Positions 1-12,021 of a stretch of DNA of 64,000 nt are shown here, one piece after another. Each line of letters opens with the position of its first letter. Positions within the stretch are counted from its first letter, which is position 1. The stretch lies in contig MU863932.1 in NCBI GenBank assembly GCA_033296885.1, positions 124,001 to 188,000 on the forward strand, given 5' to 3'. The notes below the pieces were generated by a model. It was not told the DNA's origin. It was given only the letters and a program-made list of their open reading frames with translations, and did no database searches. The translations under genes and the position numbers were made by a program. The stretch is from Triangularia verruculosa (lineage: Eukaryota; Ascomycota; Sordariomycetes; Sordariales; Podosporaceae).

Positions 1-408
1 CGGAAATTTGTGTGATCTTGCCAGTTCCTCAGATGACGAGAGAAAAGTGGTGGGAAATCTTCTTGATCACCTACCTACCTAGGCAAATTGTTATGTGCGG
101 TGCTACCAACTATCTTTTGTGTTGTATGTACCTGTACCTGTTGCAATGTCCGCAAGAAATACCACAAACATGAAGCAAAATGATTCCATCTGAAAAAGTT
201 CAGCTCCCCATCTACAAACTCCGATATGCCTATAAAAAAGCTAGTGAGGATGACCAGGGCCCTCCACAATGCCAGGCCCAAGACCTGGTGGGCCATTCAC
301 AAAGGGATTCGGTGGCGGCGTGATACCACCATCGTTGGGATCCAGTCCGCCCATGGTGCTATCCTGCTTAATGATGTCTGCTGCCTGTTTTTCCATGTCA
401 GTAATCCT
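1..408. other. Intergenic, 3' flank of the GMC oxidoreductase gene
   Basis: No convincing coding region. Short overlapping ORFs on both strands lack recognisable domains. A CCTACCTA-type repeat lies near position 70; the same motif recurs near 48.9, 53.6 and 54.0 kb. The stretch probably holds the 3' untranslated region of the minus-strand gene that ends at 409. Confidence 0.5.
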
Positions 409-2650
409 TCAGATCAAACAATTGGGCATTAACCAAATGAGACCGACCTTCTCAGCGATAGCATATACGGCAGCCTGGATATGAGCAGCCGGCAACAAGG
501 GTATGATGCCAGCATCGACAACTCTCAGGTTTGACGTTCCGTACACCGCCAGTCGTGGACTCACTACCCCACCTAATTCCAGTGGCAGCATCGAGGTTGA
601 CCCGGCAGGATGGAACTCCGTCTGAAGCTTGGAGCGGATGGCTTCCAGCAATGCCGTGTCGTTTTGACTGGTAGAATCATCCCACGGGGAAGAAGGTCGG
701 GGAACGAGCTGTTGCATGGCCTTGGTTTTGACCAACTGATTGTTCAACTTGAGACCGCGAACAAGGACATCGCAATCGAAGGGGTGTGAGCAGTAGCGCG
801 GATCGAGGAGGATGTTCTGGGATACGGCGCCGTTTGCGAGGAGGTCGGCTGATAGTGCTCGGACAAAACCTCTACTCAAGGGATGCTGAACTGCTGCTGT
901 TAAAGTACCTATACTGTCTGCCATCACCTCTAAAGCTCCTACGGTGGAATGGGAGAGGAGGGAGGTAAGAACACGCTGTTGATGGATGTAGCCTTTCAGG
1001 ACCGTCGGGTGTTGGCCCGGTCCTCGAGGAAGGTGAGACTCAGGTTGAGAGTTAGAAATGTTGGATAGTAAGGACTTCCAATCGGTGGCAAGATGTCGAA
1101 GAGAGGTGAAGGCTAGCGTCGAGATTAAGGGGTGTGTCAAGGGACCTGTTCGATTGGCAAAGTACTGTCCCTCAACCTCCTCAAGAATGCTCCCGGTGAG
1201 GTCGTTTGCTGTGAATAGTCCAGGCTGAGTGTCTATCACTCGTCAGCCAACTTGGTGGTAATTATCGAGAAGGTATGGGGTAGGCTCACAGTTATAGAAC
1301 GCGCCAACCATTGCATGATCTTGTAGGTTCTGACCAACTCCTGGCAGATCAACTTGGACAGGTACACCCAGTTCCTTCAGGATAGAAGCTGGCCCTATTC
1401 CGGACACCTGTAGCAATGCTGGTGAGATAACAGCCCCCGCCGCCAGAATGACCTCTTTGTTGCAAGCTACTCTCTTGCGTGGCGCATCAGCATACGTTGT
1501 GAACTGTCTCGTCAGCCTGATGTTTTCACTAGATACTCCAATCTCACTTACCTCGACTCCATATGTTCGCTTCAGGGCCTCTGTGGGCAATATGGGGTTG
1601 TCATCCTTGGTCTCGTTGCCGAAAAGAACGCGAGTGACAGTCTGCCGGGTCGCCATATGCAGATTTGGCCGGCTCAAGACGCTGTCTAGGTAGGCCCTCC
1701 GACTGTCCGCTCGTGACTGATTACGTTCGTTGATTGTAGCCGGAGCCACCGAAGCGCCTGCTGAGATACCGGCGTTGATGTCGGGAAGAACCGGGATACC
1801 AAGCTCAGAGATTCCCTCCAGGAAGTTGCCTATAAATGGTTAGCATCGGTTTCTGGTTTGGGGAAGGGGTTGACATACGGGATGAACTGTAAAAGAATCT
1901 CGGATAGCCCACTTGCAAGAGCCCTTTGTTTCCGTGAACTTTCATGTGTGGCCGAATATGAAGGTTTTGACTGTCTTCTGAAGTCACACAGGCAGTGAAG
2001 TTCTCGCTCTGTAATACTCGTGGTTAGAATTCCAGCTTCAGCAACCTAGCCCATGGTGGCTCGCTGCTTACCTTCTTGAAGTAACGAAGCATTCCATGCC
2101 AACTCCAACCAGGATTCCCAAGGGTTAGCCAAGCATCATAGTCATATTTGGCTCCGCGGGTCATGACCAGGCCATTGAGGATGCTGCCTCCTCCAACGAC
2201 GTGGCCTTGGCCGTAATCCCGAGTACGATTATCCAGGGATTCTTGCGGTGCGGTGGTAATGTTCCAGTTCTGGGAGGGAATAAAACCATGGCCGACAAGT
2301 CCCGGAACAGTGATGAGGTCTGGTGCTGAATCTCTTGACTGGCGCGTTAGTATTCATCCCGGATTATAGAAGGGCATGTCTGCTTACAAGTCTCCAGCCT
2401 CGAGAATAAGTACGGTCACTAATCATGTCAGTAATAACCCACAGTAACCGTGAGCTATACAAGACTCACCATTGCGGTTCTCAGTCAGACGGTTGGCCAC
2501 AACAAGACCAGAAACGCCACCACCGACAATGATGTAATCGTAGGAAGGGAGCGCGAGATCGGTGAACTTGTTGGCTGGCACAAGAAGGCCACTGACAGCC
2601 TGTAAGCATGCTGAAAACAAAGCTGCGACTAAAAGTGTAGTCAAGTCCAT
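409..2650 (-). CDS. Secreted GMC-family FAD oxidoreductase (aryl-alcohol/glucose oxidase-like), six exons
   Basis: Probable extracellular flavoenzyme that oxidises an alcohol or sugar with FAD; the substrate cannot be read from sequence. I reconstruct six exons: 2470-2650, 2388-2418, 2072-2333, 1879-2008, 1290-1829 and 409-1232, giving 655 aa. Introns are 49-63 nt with GTGAGT, GTAAGC, GTATGT or GTGAGC donors; the 2334-2387 intron uses an AAG acceptor, the only one that keeps frame. Residues 1-21 form a signal peptide. The Rossmann dinucleotide motif GGGVSG is at about 43-48. The C-terminal catalytic pair is His589 (in FHPAGS) and His632 (in PAAHIQ), 43 residues apart, the spacing seen in glucose oxidase. 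The frame appears broken by TGA at 1243-1245, but this lies inside a 57 nt in-frame intron (1233-1289). Splicing there restores a normal GMC sequence, so the gene looks intact. At 655 aa it is slightly long for the family. Confidence 0.88.
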
Positions 2651-4030
2651 TTTTTTGACTGAATAGTTGCTCCAATGGATAATGAGCAGAATTATCGTCA
2701 AAAAATGTTGTCTGGCAGAATGTATGTGTTTGCTGGTGATTAATCCCTACATACGCTGGGTAAGATCATGACTTTAGTGAACGTGGGAAATACTGCAGTC
2801 GGTCTGAGAATAAGTCGCCCCAGATGTTGGTTGGTGGGAAACAAAGTAAGTGCGCGTTGGGCAGCTGAGAATATCTGGGAGCGATAGAGAGTGCGAGTGT
2901 CAAGGCGGGCATACTCGTGTTGAACTGATGAACAGGGCCCCCCTTTGACATCGATACGGATGCCCACTTGCTCCCAGCGTCTCCACCCCTCGAAATACAT
3001 TCTCTGCCTTTCATTGCCTGACTGTAGGTATCTTACTGGCAAAGGAGCTGCCTTAGCTTTCGGGGCCGGAGCCTCAGCATGTGGTTGCAGAACCATGTCC
3101 AGACCGTTCATGGCTCCTTCCAACCATCAGAGCTCCTTCCCATACCCTAAAACGCTCACGCCCATCCGGACTCTAATGGGCTGAAACTCTGGCCTCATGC
3201 TCCACCCATTGTGTGTGTCCATCCGCTTTTCTCGCACGAATCTCGCTCACGATCGGAGCCTGGAGGTAACATGTGGACCCTGAGGGCTGTTTGCCATGCG
3301 GCTCGCTGCGTTTCCCTCCCCCACATGCAACGTGCGGGCAGTCCAGATCCCAATATCATTGCCACCGACCCAACTGCCATCAACTCAATACATGTCGTTG
3401 ATCTTCTTTTCGACGGTAAGTTGGGCTCAGCATTTTCCCGAATGGCGAAGACCCTGGAAGCGATTTTGCTGTTACATGTCTGAAACAAGTTTGTCAACAG
3501 GAGCGTGGCAGCTGAGTGAATTGCAGACAGAGAAACCGTGAAGAGGGTTTTTGAGACAGAGGCAAGGTCATAACGCCTGGAAACCATGGGGAAAATAGAG
3601 CTTCTGATCAGCCCTCTACACAGGGCAGATATGCACCAACACAGGGCGACTACTGTTGACAACAGGATCGACCAAAGGCTGGCTTAAATGACTTCACAAT
3701 CGATCGGCATTAACACAACCGAATTAATCGGTTTCTGCAACAAAGGCCACCAAACTCACCACATCTGTACTTCTTCCTTCATAGAGGTAATATAAACAAA
3801 ACATAACAGAAGAAAAGAGCTCTCGTAAGAACTTGGCCTCAACCTAAAAGTCGAAAACCACATCGAATTATCCATCCACAAAGTGGTTACTAGGGGGTAT
3901 CTCCGCATATCCATTAATCCTTTTCTCTCGCTCCATCTCTCCTTGGTATCACATGTCTCTCAATCTGATAACAAAAACCAAATACCTATGCCGCGCCATG
4001 CAGATATGCATAATGCCAGTCTTCTGAAAC
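2651..4030. other. Intergenic, upstream of the GMC gene
   Basis: This 1.4 kb separates two minus-strand genes and should contain the GMC promoter and the 3' UTR of the CSC1-like gene. The longest ORFs, 2740-3123 and 3195-3662 on the minus strand, have no domain, signal peptide or codon pattern I can support as coding. Confidence 0.45.
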
Positions 4031-6834
4031 TTAGTAGTAAATCTTCTCTTCCCACACCGGCGGTCGCGTACCCTCCTCATCCCACACAAGCTTGCCCTTT
4101 TCGTCCAAAGTGCAGCCCTCGTCCGTAATGGGGATAATCTTGCTCGTGTGAGCAATCTCCTGCTTAGACACGCCAGCTGCATCCGAAGGGATCCACAGCA
4201 GAGGGACGCTCGAATTGACGCTGGGTGGGTTGTACGCATTTTCGATAATTTCGGGGGCATATTGCTGAACAGGCACATGGCGAGGCACGAGATTCCGGAG
4301 TGTGGCGTAATCGGCATAGATCCAGGGCTTCAAGAACCGAGTGAGAAAGTTGCCCTTGCCATGGGAAGCCATCGCCTTTCGGGCCGCCCGGGAGTGCGCG
4401 ACTTGCTCTTCAGCGCTCTCCACAATACCGTCGCCATTCAGGTCGTGCTCTTCAGCGAACTTGCCATTGGTTTGGCTGCTACCTGGCCCGTCAAGCAGAC
4501 GAACGGACTCTTCTTCGGCCAACAAGGACATGGGCAGGTTGTAGAGCAGGGGATCGAGGGCGTTGTTGAGACTGATGTGGAACAAGACGGTGAAGATAAG
4601 GAAAGCGAGCATGAGAATGGCCGGACCAGGAGATGTGGAAGTGGCAAACAAGCCAATCATGCAGATCTCGGCGAGATAGAGTCCGACAAAGAGCTGCTTG
4701 AGCGCCTTGGGATAAATGAGACCGCGCGTGTCGATCTGGGTATCAGTGACAAAGAAAACATTATACCTCCAGGCAAAATAGAAAAGAAACATGGCGACAG
4801 TGGCCCAGCCGAGCATAAGAGGCGCGATGCAAGAATATGTGATGGCTACATCCTCACGTTAATAAGCAAGACGAAAAGTAGATGGCAAAATACATACCAA
4901 TGACCACAATATTGGTGTAAACCGGCAGGGTGCTTCCCCATGAAATAGCGCTCAGGTTGGACCACTTCTCATAGAGCGCGCGAGGCGTGCCCGCGAGAAA
5001 CTTGTAAAGCAAGGTGAAGATGAAGAAGCCAACGACCTGGGTGAGGACACTAGTTGCAATGGTCAAGCCTTGAACGATGAAATATGTGATGTAAAGGTTG
5101 GAGGCTTTAGGCAAGCCTTGGGCCAGAATTGACGGAGTCTGGTCGGGTGCGTCGATGATTTGTTGAATGACGGCCGGAGCAGATGACGCCAAAGTGGCGA
5201 CCAGGAAGACTTGAACTACTTGGAATGCGAAGTATGCGTTCTGCGTAAACAGCTCAACACCCGAGATCGTTGGCTCACCGGCCAACTTTGCACAAACTAC
5301 GGGCCAAGTTAGTATATCGGGACTTAACGGAGGCAAGCAACGACTTACGGCGCATGATGATGGGCACCAAAGACATGAGGATGGCAAGAGCCACAGAGGG
5401 CAGAAGGCCGGTCACGACTCCCAGGATAACCTTGGGTATATCATTGAGCCAGCTCAGCCAAGATTGCTGTGCCAAGTAGTTGATGTTGCTGATAGCACCA
5501 ACAACAGCAACGGGAATGGCCCAGAAGATGATCAATGCAGCGATAAATGCGTAGACAGCATAACGACGGACCACAATCTGCCACCACGGCACATTTAGAG
5601 ACCGCCAAATCACCTCAGACGGACGAATGCCGACGATACGGTTCGACATGTGAAGACCTTGGTGATGGGCAAGCGTCTGGGCAGCGGACTCGGCGGTGTG
5701 CTGGGATGTGAACTCAACAAAGACGCCGGGGACATTCTTGTACGCTCCACTACGGTACTTGTTCTGGGCAGCTTCTGCCTCGGGAATCAGGCGCTCAAGC
5801 TCAGCGCGGCACCAGTTGATGGTATCAACCTTCTTTCCAATCAGACCGAGGGGACCGGTTCGGTGCGTTGGCCGAGACTTTGCCGGGATCCATCGAGCCG
5901 CAATGCTGCCAGACTCGGCATCACCGGTGATGGCTTGCTTGTCGGCTTCCGAGGCATTCGCGCCGTTTTTGATGGCCTTCTCGCGGGCTTTGTTGGCCAA
6001 CTTGATCAACTTCACCTCGGCCTTCTCGAGCTTCATGGCAACCTTGTCCCGTTCCTTCACCAAATCGTCCACCTCCTTGGTGTGAGCAGTGATCCAGATG
6101 TTCTTAGCGCTTTCGCCAAATACTTGGCGCAGCTTCGCCTGGTTCAAGTAATTGTCCGGGACACATGTAAACAGAACGGTGCGAGATGAGATGCGCTCCG
6201 AATAGAAGGGGCTGAGCAAAAAGGCCTGGCGGAGGTTGATGTAAAAGATGCATTCCCGCATGATCAGGTACATGATGAAGCCGAAGTAAGCCCAGCCAAC
6301 AAAGACATGGGCATAGTACCGGTTCTTGCTGGTATCTGGGTTGATGTTGGAGTAAGACAAGATATCGAGCTCCCTTTGGCCGCCGCCACCGGTAGCGTTG
6401 ATTGGGAACAGAATGGGCCAGGTGATCAGACAGCCTACCAAGCAGAGCACAAGCGCCATCTGCAAGTATCGAATGTAGAGATAGGCATCGAGGGATTGGT
6501 GCTGAAGGGCGTAAATATCGGGGATCCTCCAGAAGCTGCCCACCCAGTTGAAAAGACCATTGGGAAGAGGGGGCGATCGTTCGCCCTCCCTCAAGCTTCC
6601 CAGGTAAGTTCGCGGCGCATAGTAGCGTCTCTTGCTACGTCTCAGGACCAAAAAGACGGCGAGGTAGGCTCCTGATATGACGGCGACCGGGGCAAGAGTC
6701 GAAAGCATGGCTTTGGTGCGTTGTTAGCATTGTCAACTACATCCGAGTTACAGTCACCAGCCAAACTTACCCGAGAGCGAGGAAGACTCGGGCTGGCCAT
6801 TGTCGCCTGCAGTACCATTGTTACTGCTACTCAT
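4031..6834 (-). CDS. CSC1/OSCA/TMEM63-type calcium-permeable stress-gated cation channel (DUF221 family) with EF-hand
   Basis: Plasma-membrane or endomembrane channel of the OSCA/TMEM63 family (yeast CSC1, RSN1 and PHM7 are relatives), expected to pass Ca2+ and other cations on osmotic or membrane stress. Exons are 6771-6834, 5349-6710, 4898-5296 and 4031-4845, giving 879 aa. Introns are 6711-6770, 5297-5348 and 4846-4897, with GTAAGT or GTATGT donors. The product has an N-terminal transmembrane helix (LAPVAVISGAYLAVFLVL), two more helices, and a cytosolic domain rich in charged residues (about 200-370). The 7TM pore region follows, containing the family-typical ELFTQNAYFAFQVVQVFLV stretch. 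A cytosolic tail ends the protein. The tail carries a canonical EF-hand loop at residues 743-754 (DLNGDGIVESAE). The ATG at 6834 was chosen because splicing to the long second exon keeps frame; the in-frame ATG at 6708 is the alternative. Confidence 0.92.
4409..4444 (-). other. EF-hand calcium-binding loop in the channel tail
   Basis: Twelve codons encode DLNGDGIVESAE. Asp1, Asn3, Asp5, Gly6, a hydrophobic residue at 8 and Glu12 all match the canonical EF-hand ligand pattern. It sits in the cytosolic tail, after the last transmembrane helix of the CSC1-like protein. Confidence 0.75.
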
Positions 6835-9177
6835 CGTGGTGGTTTTGCAGAATCAGCGTCTGCGCGCTTCGGGGGCACGGTCAGGTGGCTGCTCTTCTCG
6901 AGCGGTGGGATAGTCTTGGGACTCGTGAATCGTTGTTAATGTCGTCGTAAACCTGTTGTTGTGGTTCCTGGAAAAACAAAAGGTCGTCCTCCCACAGCAG
7001 GGAAACGGACTGCCTGAAACGAGCGTGTCAGACCACAGATCACAGATCAGAGATCCTCGGGAGAGAAAAGAAAATTGGCGGGTTGGGCAATGCAGGAAGA
7101 TGAATGGAGGGGGGCTCTTGCACGCGCCCAAAGCTTGTGCGCCGACAGAGTGGGAATGAAGAAAACGGGACAGGGATCGCGGCTGTCAGAGGGGCCTAAC
7201 AATTTGTTTTGGCAGGGGAGACCACGACGGCGTCAAATTATCGGGCTTGGGCTGGAGCTTGGGTCGCGAAGCTACGCCCTTCTGGGATTGGACGAGATTT
7301 GGTGTATCAAACACTTGCTGGAACGGCTGGACCGCTGGAGGGCGGCCGCGGGCAGCGGGGGAGACAACGGGCTTTTATTCTCGATTCAACAGCCACCTCG
7401 GCCTTGTTTCCGACCATTGGCATTGCAGACAGACATCAGATCTAGGTAGCTTTGTGCTCTTTGGATCGGAGACACAGAATCCAATGACGCAAGTTGTTGC
7501 CAATCCAGACGTTGCATTCTTTTTAGGCCCATGCAGCTTTCAGCAGGGTCGGCCAGGGTCACGGCAATCGCAACTCTCCCACTGTGACCTTGCCCCACCT
7601 CCACGAAACCTCGATTGAGCCTCCGCAGCCTCTCACATTTGCTGTTGCTGTGCTTGGCTACGGTCATCGCAACCATACAACTTCGTAAAGAAAATCTCAT
7701 TTCCTGCTCTCGGCATTTGATTCTTCCACTGATTTTATAACTTCCTCGAGACGACGCGCCGACTGACCTACCGGTTACCGTCAGTAGCCAAGAGAGATTT
7801 TCAAAGCCAGCAGGTCACCAACCACCAGAAACCAGCGGCATGTCTCAAATTCTACCAAGCGCTAAACCATCCTGAGCAATCCGGCGCCAGAGCCAGTTGC
7901 GCCAGCTCAGCAGCCGGTCTGGACTGGGCTGTCTTGCTGCAGGATGAAGTGGCCCGCTTTTCTTCAGCTCGTGGTTTCGACGAACGCTGGAGGTGCCACC
8001 GCGTCACACATTCAAGGAACAGGAAGGACACTGACGTTGGTGTCTCTTTGTGCTAATTACGTCCGACGTCAAAAGATAAGTTGCGCTTTGTTTTCTTGTC
8101 TTTCTCGCACTCTTCCACGCTGCTTGGCTTGCGCTCATTGCCAAGCGGAATAACCGTGTTGTTGGAACCAGACAGATGAAAAGGACAAGAAGGTGACGAT
8201 CGACGGGAGGTGGGCTGCGGCAGAGCTTCCCCTCTGTCGCGCAGATCGGTAATTGCCCAGTGCTGCGTGACCAGGGGTGTGTTCCCGGTTGGAGTGACAG
8301 ACATCCTTGCTCAGCGCCTCGCTTCCCGTCTGTACGACGTCAACACGCGACAGCTTGATGGTTTTGTGACCAGACAGGCCCCACATCTTCAAGCCACCAT
8401 TTGGACTTCAGCTCGCGTTGCTCATCGGTCTTTTCCGTCCAGAACACATTCGTGGCTTGAAAGATGGAGGAAGCCTCTTGCTATGAGATCACGTTCAATC
8501 TTTCACATAGCCACCATCTTACGGATACAGTTTGATGCAGTGCGACGCTTTCCCAGATTTTGGGCGTTGAACCGAGCTGGCTGCATCGGCGCCAGAGGAC
8601 CCCTACTCCAATTCAAGACCCAACGTTCCAACCAGCAGGACCCGCAGAGATTTATTCTATGGCTCATCGTTCTCGATGAGCTCATCAGGTAACGGGTTCA
8701 AAAGCTTTCGACGCGTAGCATAGGAGTGACTGGGGAAAATGCCACTATTCCGAACCTGAGACAAACAAAACAACATCTGTGTTGAGTAACCCCTGGCCAC
8801 TCATTGTTCAAGACAATTGACCATTGGTTATCTCTTAGTTATTTAGCAAAGCTTTTGCTCGTCGCAGTTGTACCTTAGTCGAGGACAGACAATTTGCACT
8901 TTGAGTTTTCTGTTTCCGTCGGTGGTAGTAGCCGGATGGAGAAGACTTCTTTGTCTCGATCTTGTAGCCACTGCTCCAGACAATGAATGCTCTTGCTTGC
9001 TTCCGGCATGCCTGCACCATGCCCAAGACAAAGGACAATAGGGCTTCTAAACTCACGATACAAATCAAGCTGACTGTGGTTTTACCCGATGGTTCACACA
9101 AACTCGAGCCAGTTTGACAGTTTGTTGGCGTTTGCGCAAAAATATCACCACGTCAATATCAGCAGACATCAGGCACT
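6835..9177. other. Intergenic between divergent genes
   Basis: This 2.3 kb separates the minus-strand channel gene (start 6834) from the plus-strand coiled-coil gene (start 9178), so it should hold both promoters and leaders. Several 60-160 codon ORFs occur on both strands (for example 8210-8692 plus), but none shows a domain, signal peptide or plausible splice partner. I see no RNA gene. Confidence 0.5.
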
Positions 9178-10872
9178 ATGGGGTCCGCACCAACGTCAAG
9201 CTATGCCCATACGGTAGACCATGAGGACGACCCCTATGGCGAGCAGGACGGCTACATCAAGGGCACCGACTTCTCGCTACCATACTACTCCGAATACTCT
9301 CGAATCTACGAGAGGACGGTCAAGCAGGGGCTGCTCCGCCACGTCAACTGTGGTTATCTATCAACCGAGGGTGTTGCTCCAACACTTCTCGCCCTTAAGC
9401 AGCACGCGCAGTCATTGTGTATTCTCATCCAACAGTTGACACCCACAAGCGGCTTGAGCGAGATTGGAGACGGCAGTCTGAGCAGGGTTAGAGCCTCTGG
9501 CGGAGGAGGCAGTGACCCTCTGACCATCAAGGCCCATCTTAACGACGCTTTTGACTTTCTCTGCGATCTGAGCACGCCCTACACCAACGACGATGCAAAC
9601 CACAACGTGCCGCTGACGGCCCTCTTGAACGAGGTTCGCGCCCGCGACGAGGTCAAGGGTGTCTCGTACCACTGCCCCTTCGCCGATGCCCCGAAGCCAA
9701 GACGGCCCGGGGATGAACTGAAGCCGTATGCCACCCATCAGAATCTCATCATGCACGCCAATGCCTGCTTGGAAAGGCTGGATCACGAGTTCAGCACTAC
9801 CGGTGGTCTTCTTAGTATCTTACCGACGGACCAAGAGGGTAGAGAGACCCTCAACCATGCTCGCAATACTCTCTTGGGTCAGTGGCTCGCATACACGCAG
9901 CACCTCGTCACTCGGATGCACGAGCTCGAGCGCTCTTACAACAACGCTCTTGATGCCCTGGCAGGCGAAGCCGTCATCCCCGCGCAGCATCTTTCCGTCG
10001 TCGGACCTACCGCCGCAACCGAGGGCCATTCCATTGTCTACCCGCAAGACAAGTACGTGCTCGTCAACGCTGGTGACGACATCTTCCAGTACATCCACCA
10101 GATCCTTGACAAGCAGGAGGTTCTCCTCCAAGCTCAAGCAAGCATCGCCAACAACGCAGGGGTGGTAAGCACGGCCAGCGTAGTGTCGGAGGAGGCGTCG
10201 GTCAAGTACACCGGAGGCGTCGTCTACGTCGACATACCCTCGCGGTTCTACCGCCTGGCTGGGCAGGGTAAGAACACGCTTTTTGTCCTCCCTGCACACG
10301 ACGTCCACCCTGCCACGGCGCACACCAGGCTGCTCGAGGCTTCACCTACAGTTGTGACGTCGGTATCGCCCGCTGACCCCTCCCGCGTGACGGTGCTGGA
10401 GAAGCGGTACACGGAGCGGATCGTCCAGGCGCAGCAGGACGCGGTCGATGTCGTCCAGCTGCGGCGCGAGAACGAGAGACAGGGGAGCGAGCTCAAGTCG
10501 CTTCTCGCCGAGCACAGGAATCTCGTCAAGGTGCGCGATGAGCTCTTGGCGAGCCTGGACGGTAAGAACAGGGTCAAGGTCAGGAAGCTGTTCAAGGACC
10601 AGGCCACCGTGGCCGAGGTTCAAACCCAGCTCGAGAAGTTAAAGAAGGAGAAGAAGGAGCTCGAAGAGGTCTGCTTCCAGTGGGATGCCCACGTGAAACG
10701 GCTGAACCAGGAAATTCAGAATTTGAACACGCGGTTATCGACGAAGGGTCCCGTACCCACGCCAGCGCCGTCATCTGCAACGCGTCCCGCTGCGGCTACT
10801 CGTCCTCAACCACCTACCGCCACAGGTACACAACCTCCGACCCAGAACAATGGCCCTTCGGGCACGAGCTAG
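9178..10872 (+). CDS. Unrecognised protein with C-terminal coiled coil, 564 aa
   Basis: Single-exon ORF with strong GC bias at third codon positions, so I regard it as a real gene, but I do not recognise the family. Residues 30-300 look globular and largely helical, with acidic and aromatic segments near the N-terminus. Residues about 300-400 are less charged. Residues about 405-525 are rich in Glu, Lys, Arg, Gln and Leu with heptad spacing (for example QLEKLKKEKKELEEV), indicating a coiled coil. The last 35 residues are a Pro/Thr/Ala linker. There is no signal peptide or transmembrane helix, so it is probably cytosolic or nuclear. The ATG at 9178 has A at -3 and G at +4. A role as a scaffold or cytoskeletal adaptor would be a guess. 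Confidence 0.8.
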   Translation: MGSAPTSSYAHTVDHEDDPYGEQDGYIKGTDFSLPYYSEYSRIYERTVKQGLLRHVNCGYLSTEGVAPTLLALKQHAQSLCILIQQLTPTSGLSEIGDGSLSRVRASGGGGSDPLTIKAHLNDAFDFLCDLSTPYTNDDANHNVPLTALLNEVRARDEVKGVSYHCPFADAPKPRRPGDELKPYATHQNLIMHANACLERLDHEFSTTGGLLSILPTDQEGRETLNHARNTLLGQWLAYTQHLVTRMHELERSYNNALDALAGEAVIPAQHLSVVGPTAATEGHSIVYPQDKYVLVNAGDDIFQYIHQILDKQEVLLQAQASIANNAGVVSTASVVSEEASVKYTGGVVYVDIPSRFYRLAGQGKNTLFVLPAHDVHPATAHTRLLEASPTVVTSVSPADPSRVTVLEKRYTERIVQAQQDAVDVVQLRRENERQGSELKSLLAEHRNLVKVRDELLASLDGKNRVKVRKLFKDQATVAEVQTQLEKLKKEKKELEEVCFQWDAHVKRLNQEIQNLNTRLSTKGPVPTPAPSSATRPAAATRPQPPTATGTQPPTQNNGPSGTS

Positions 10873-12021
10873 GTATACGGATGTTCCCTGTTGGAACTTT
10901 TCAGTTTCTCTCTCTTGAAAAAGTGTGTCTGGATTTATTCTGTCTCTCGGTTGCAATCCGGATCGATTGGAAATTTTCATCATTCTACTTCTTGGTTGTA
11001 CCGTAGCGCGCGAATACCGACAGATCATTGCACGAGTGTTTCTTGCTCATTTTAATACAAATGTGAGACCCTTTTATGGTGACCCGATCTTGGTGGTTTG
11101 TGTGTGTGTGAGTGTGAGTGTGGGTGTGACAGCCCCTCGGTTTATGTATGTGACGGAGATAGTCGCCATGGCAACGGCTTATTTTGTGAGGTTGGATGGC
11201 TGACCGTGCGTGCAGCACCAAACTTGGTGAAATCGGGGGGGAACTGGCCAATCGCAGCCAGAATAGGAATGTTTTTGATCAGCCATCAGCTCTCGGAATG
11301 CTCCTCGTTTTGCAGGTGAGAACTGGACAGATAGCCTGAGCCGTCTGTATCCGTGCTAGCCCACTGTAGTGTATGTATATCCGGATCATGGCGAAAAGGG
11401 CAGTTTGTTGACTTTGCCCCTCCTTTCCCCTCATTTTGCTGCTGGTCTGTCTAGATTGAACCGGGGAGCGATCAAAAAAAGACTCCATCTTGCCAGCCAT
11501 CTTCTTTTCCAGGTTGTTCGATTAATCCGTTTTTCGTTGCGTCTTGTCTATCTAGAGCAGAGGGAAAGAGTGGTGGACTCTTTTTTTGCAACTGACTGGT
11601 CCGAGGCGCTTTCTCTTTTTGGACGTGGCGGGAAGAGCGGGAAGTGAGAAACAGCAAAACAAGAATTTTGCCAGGTCATCACCATCGTCGTGCCCTTGCA
11701 TTGTCTGGGGTACCGGGCGGCATTTTTTATTACACAGCACACAACAAATCCTGGTCTATATTTTGCTCGGTTTTCTTGGTTTTGATAATATATCGATCGT
11801 CAACTCCACATACAAACTAAGATCGCAGGAGATCGGATGCAATAGCGGGCGCGGTGGGGTTGGTTTGTTTGGATTGGACCCAGTAAAGGCATCTCGAACA
11901 CGGCAGAAGAACAATGCATTGCTTGTGAGGAGGAGTGTGGATTGAGGCTCGCGACGGGCTGTTATATTCTGGGTTTTAAACATCAACATTCCTCAGCTGC
12001 GACATTTGGGGGGCGACCATA
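10873..12021. other. Intergenic, 3' UTR of the coiled-coil gene and Kelch-gene promoter/leader
   Basis: No supported gene. It contains a TG-rich microsatellite (11099-11128) and runs of T and A. The first ATG that opens a long frame downstream is the Kelch gene start at 12022. Confidence 0.45.
11099..11128. repeat. TG-rich microsatellite
   Basis: About 30 bp of TG dinucleotides interrupted by AG and GG, lying in the likely 3' flank of the coiled-coil gene. Confidence 0.8.

Noticed and set aside
1233..1289. In-frame TGA (1243-1245) suggesting a broken GMC oxidoreductase gene
   Set aside because: A 57-nt in-frame intron with GTGAGC donor, GCTGACG branch and TAG acceptor spans it. Splicing restores a normal GMC sequence (FYNYTQPG).
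2740..3662. Two minus-strand ORFs (127 and 155 codons) upstream of the GMC gene
   Set aside because: No recognisable motif and no plausible splice connection to the GMC exons; treated as spacer.
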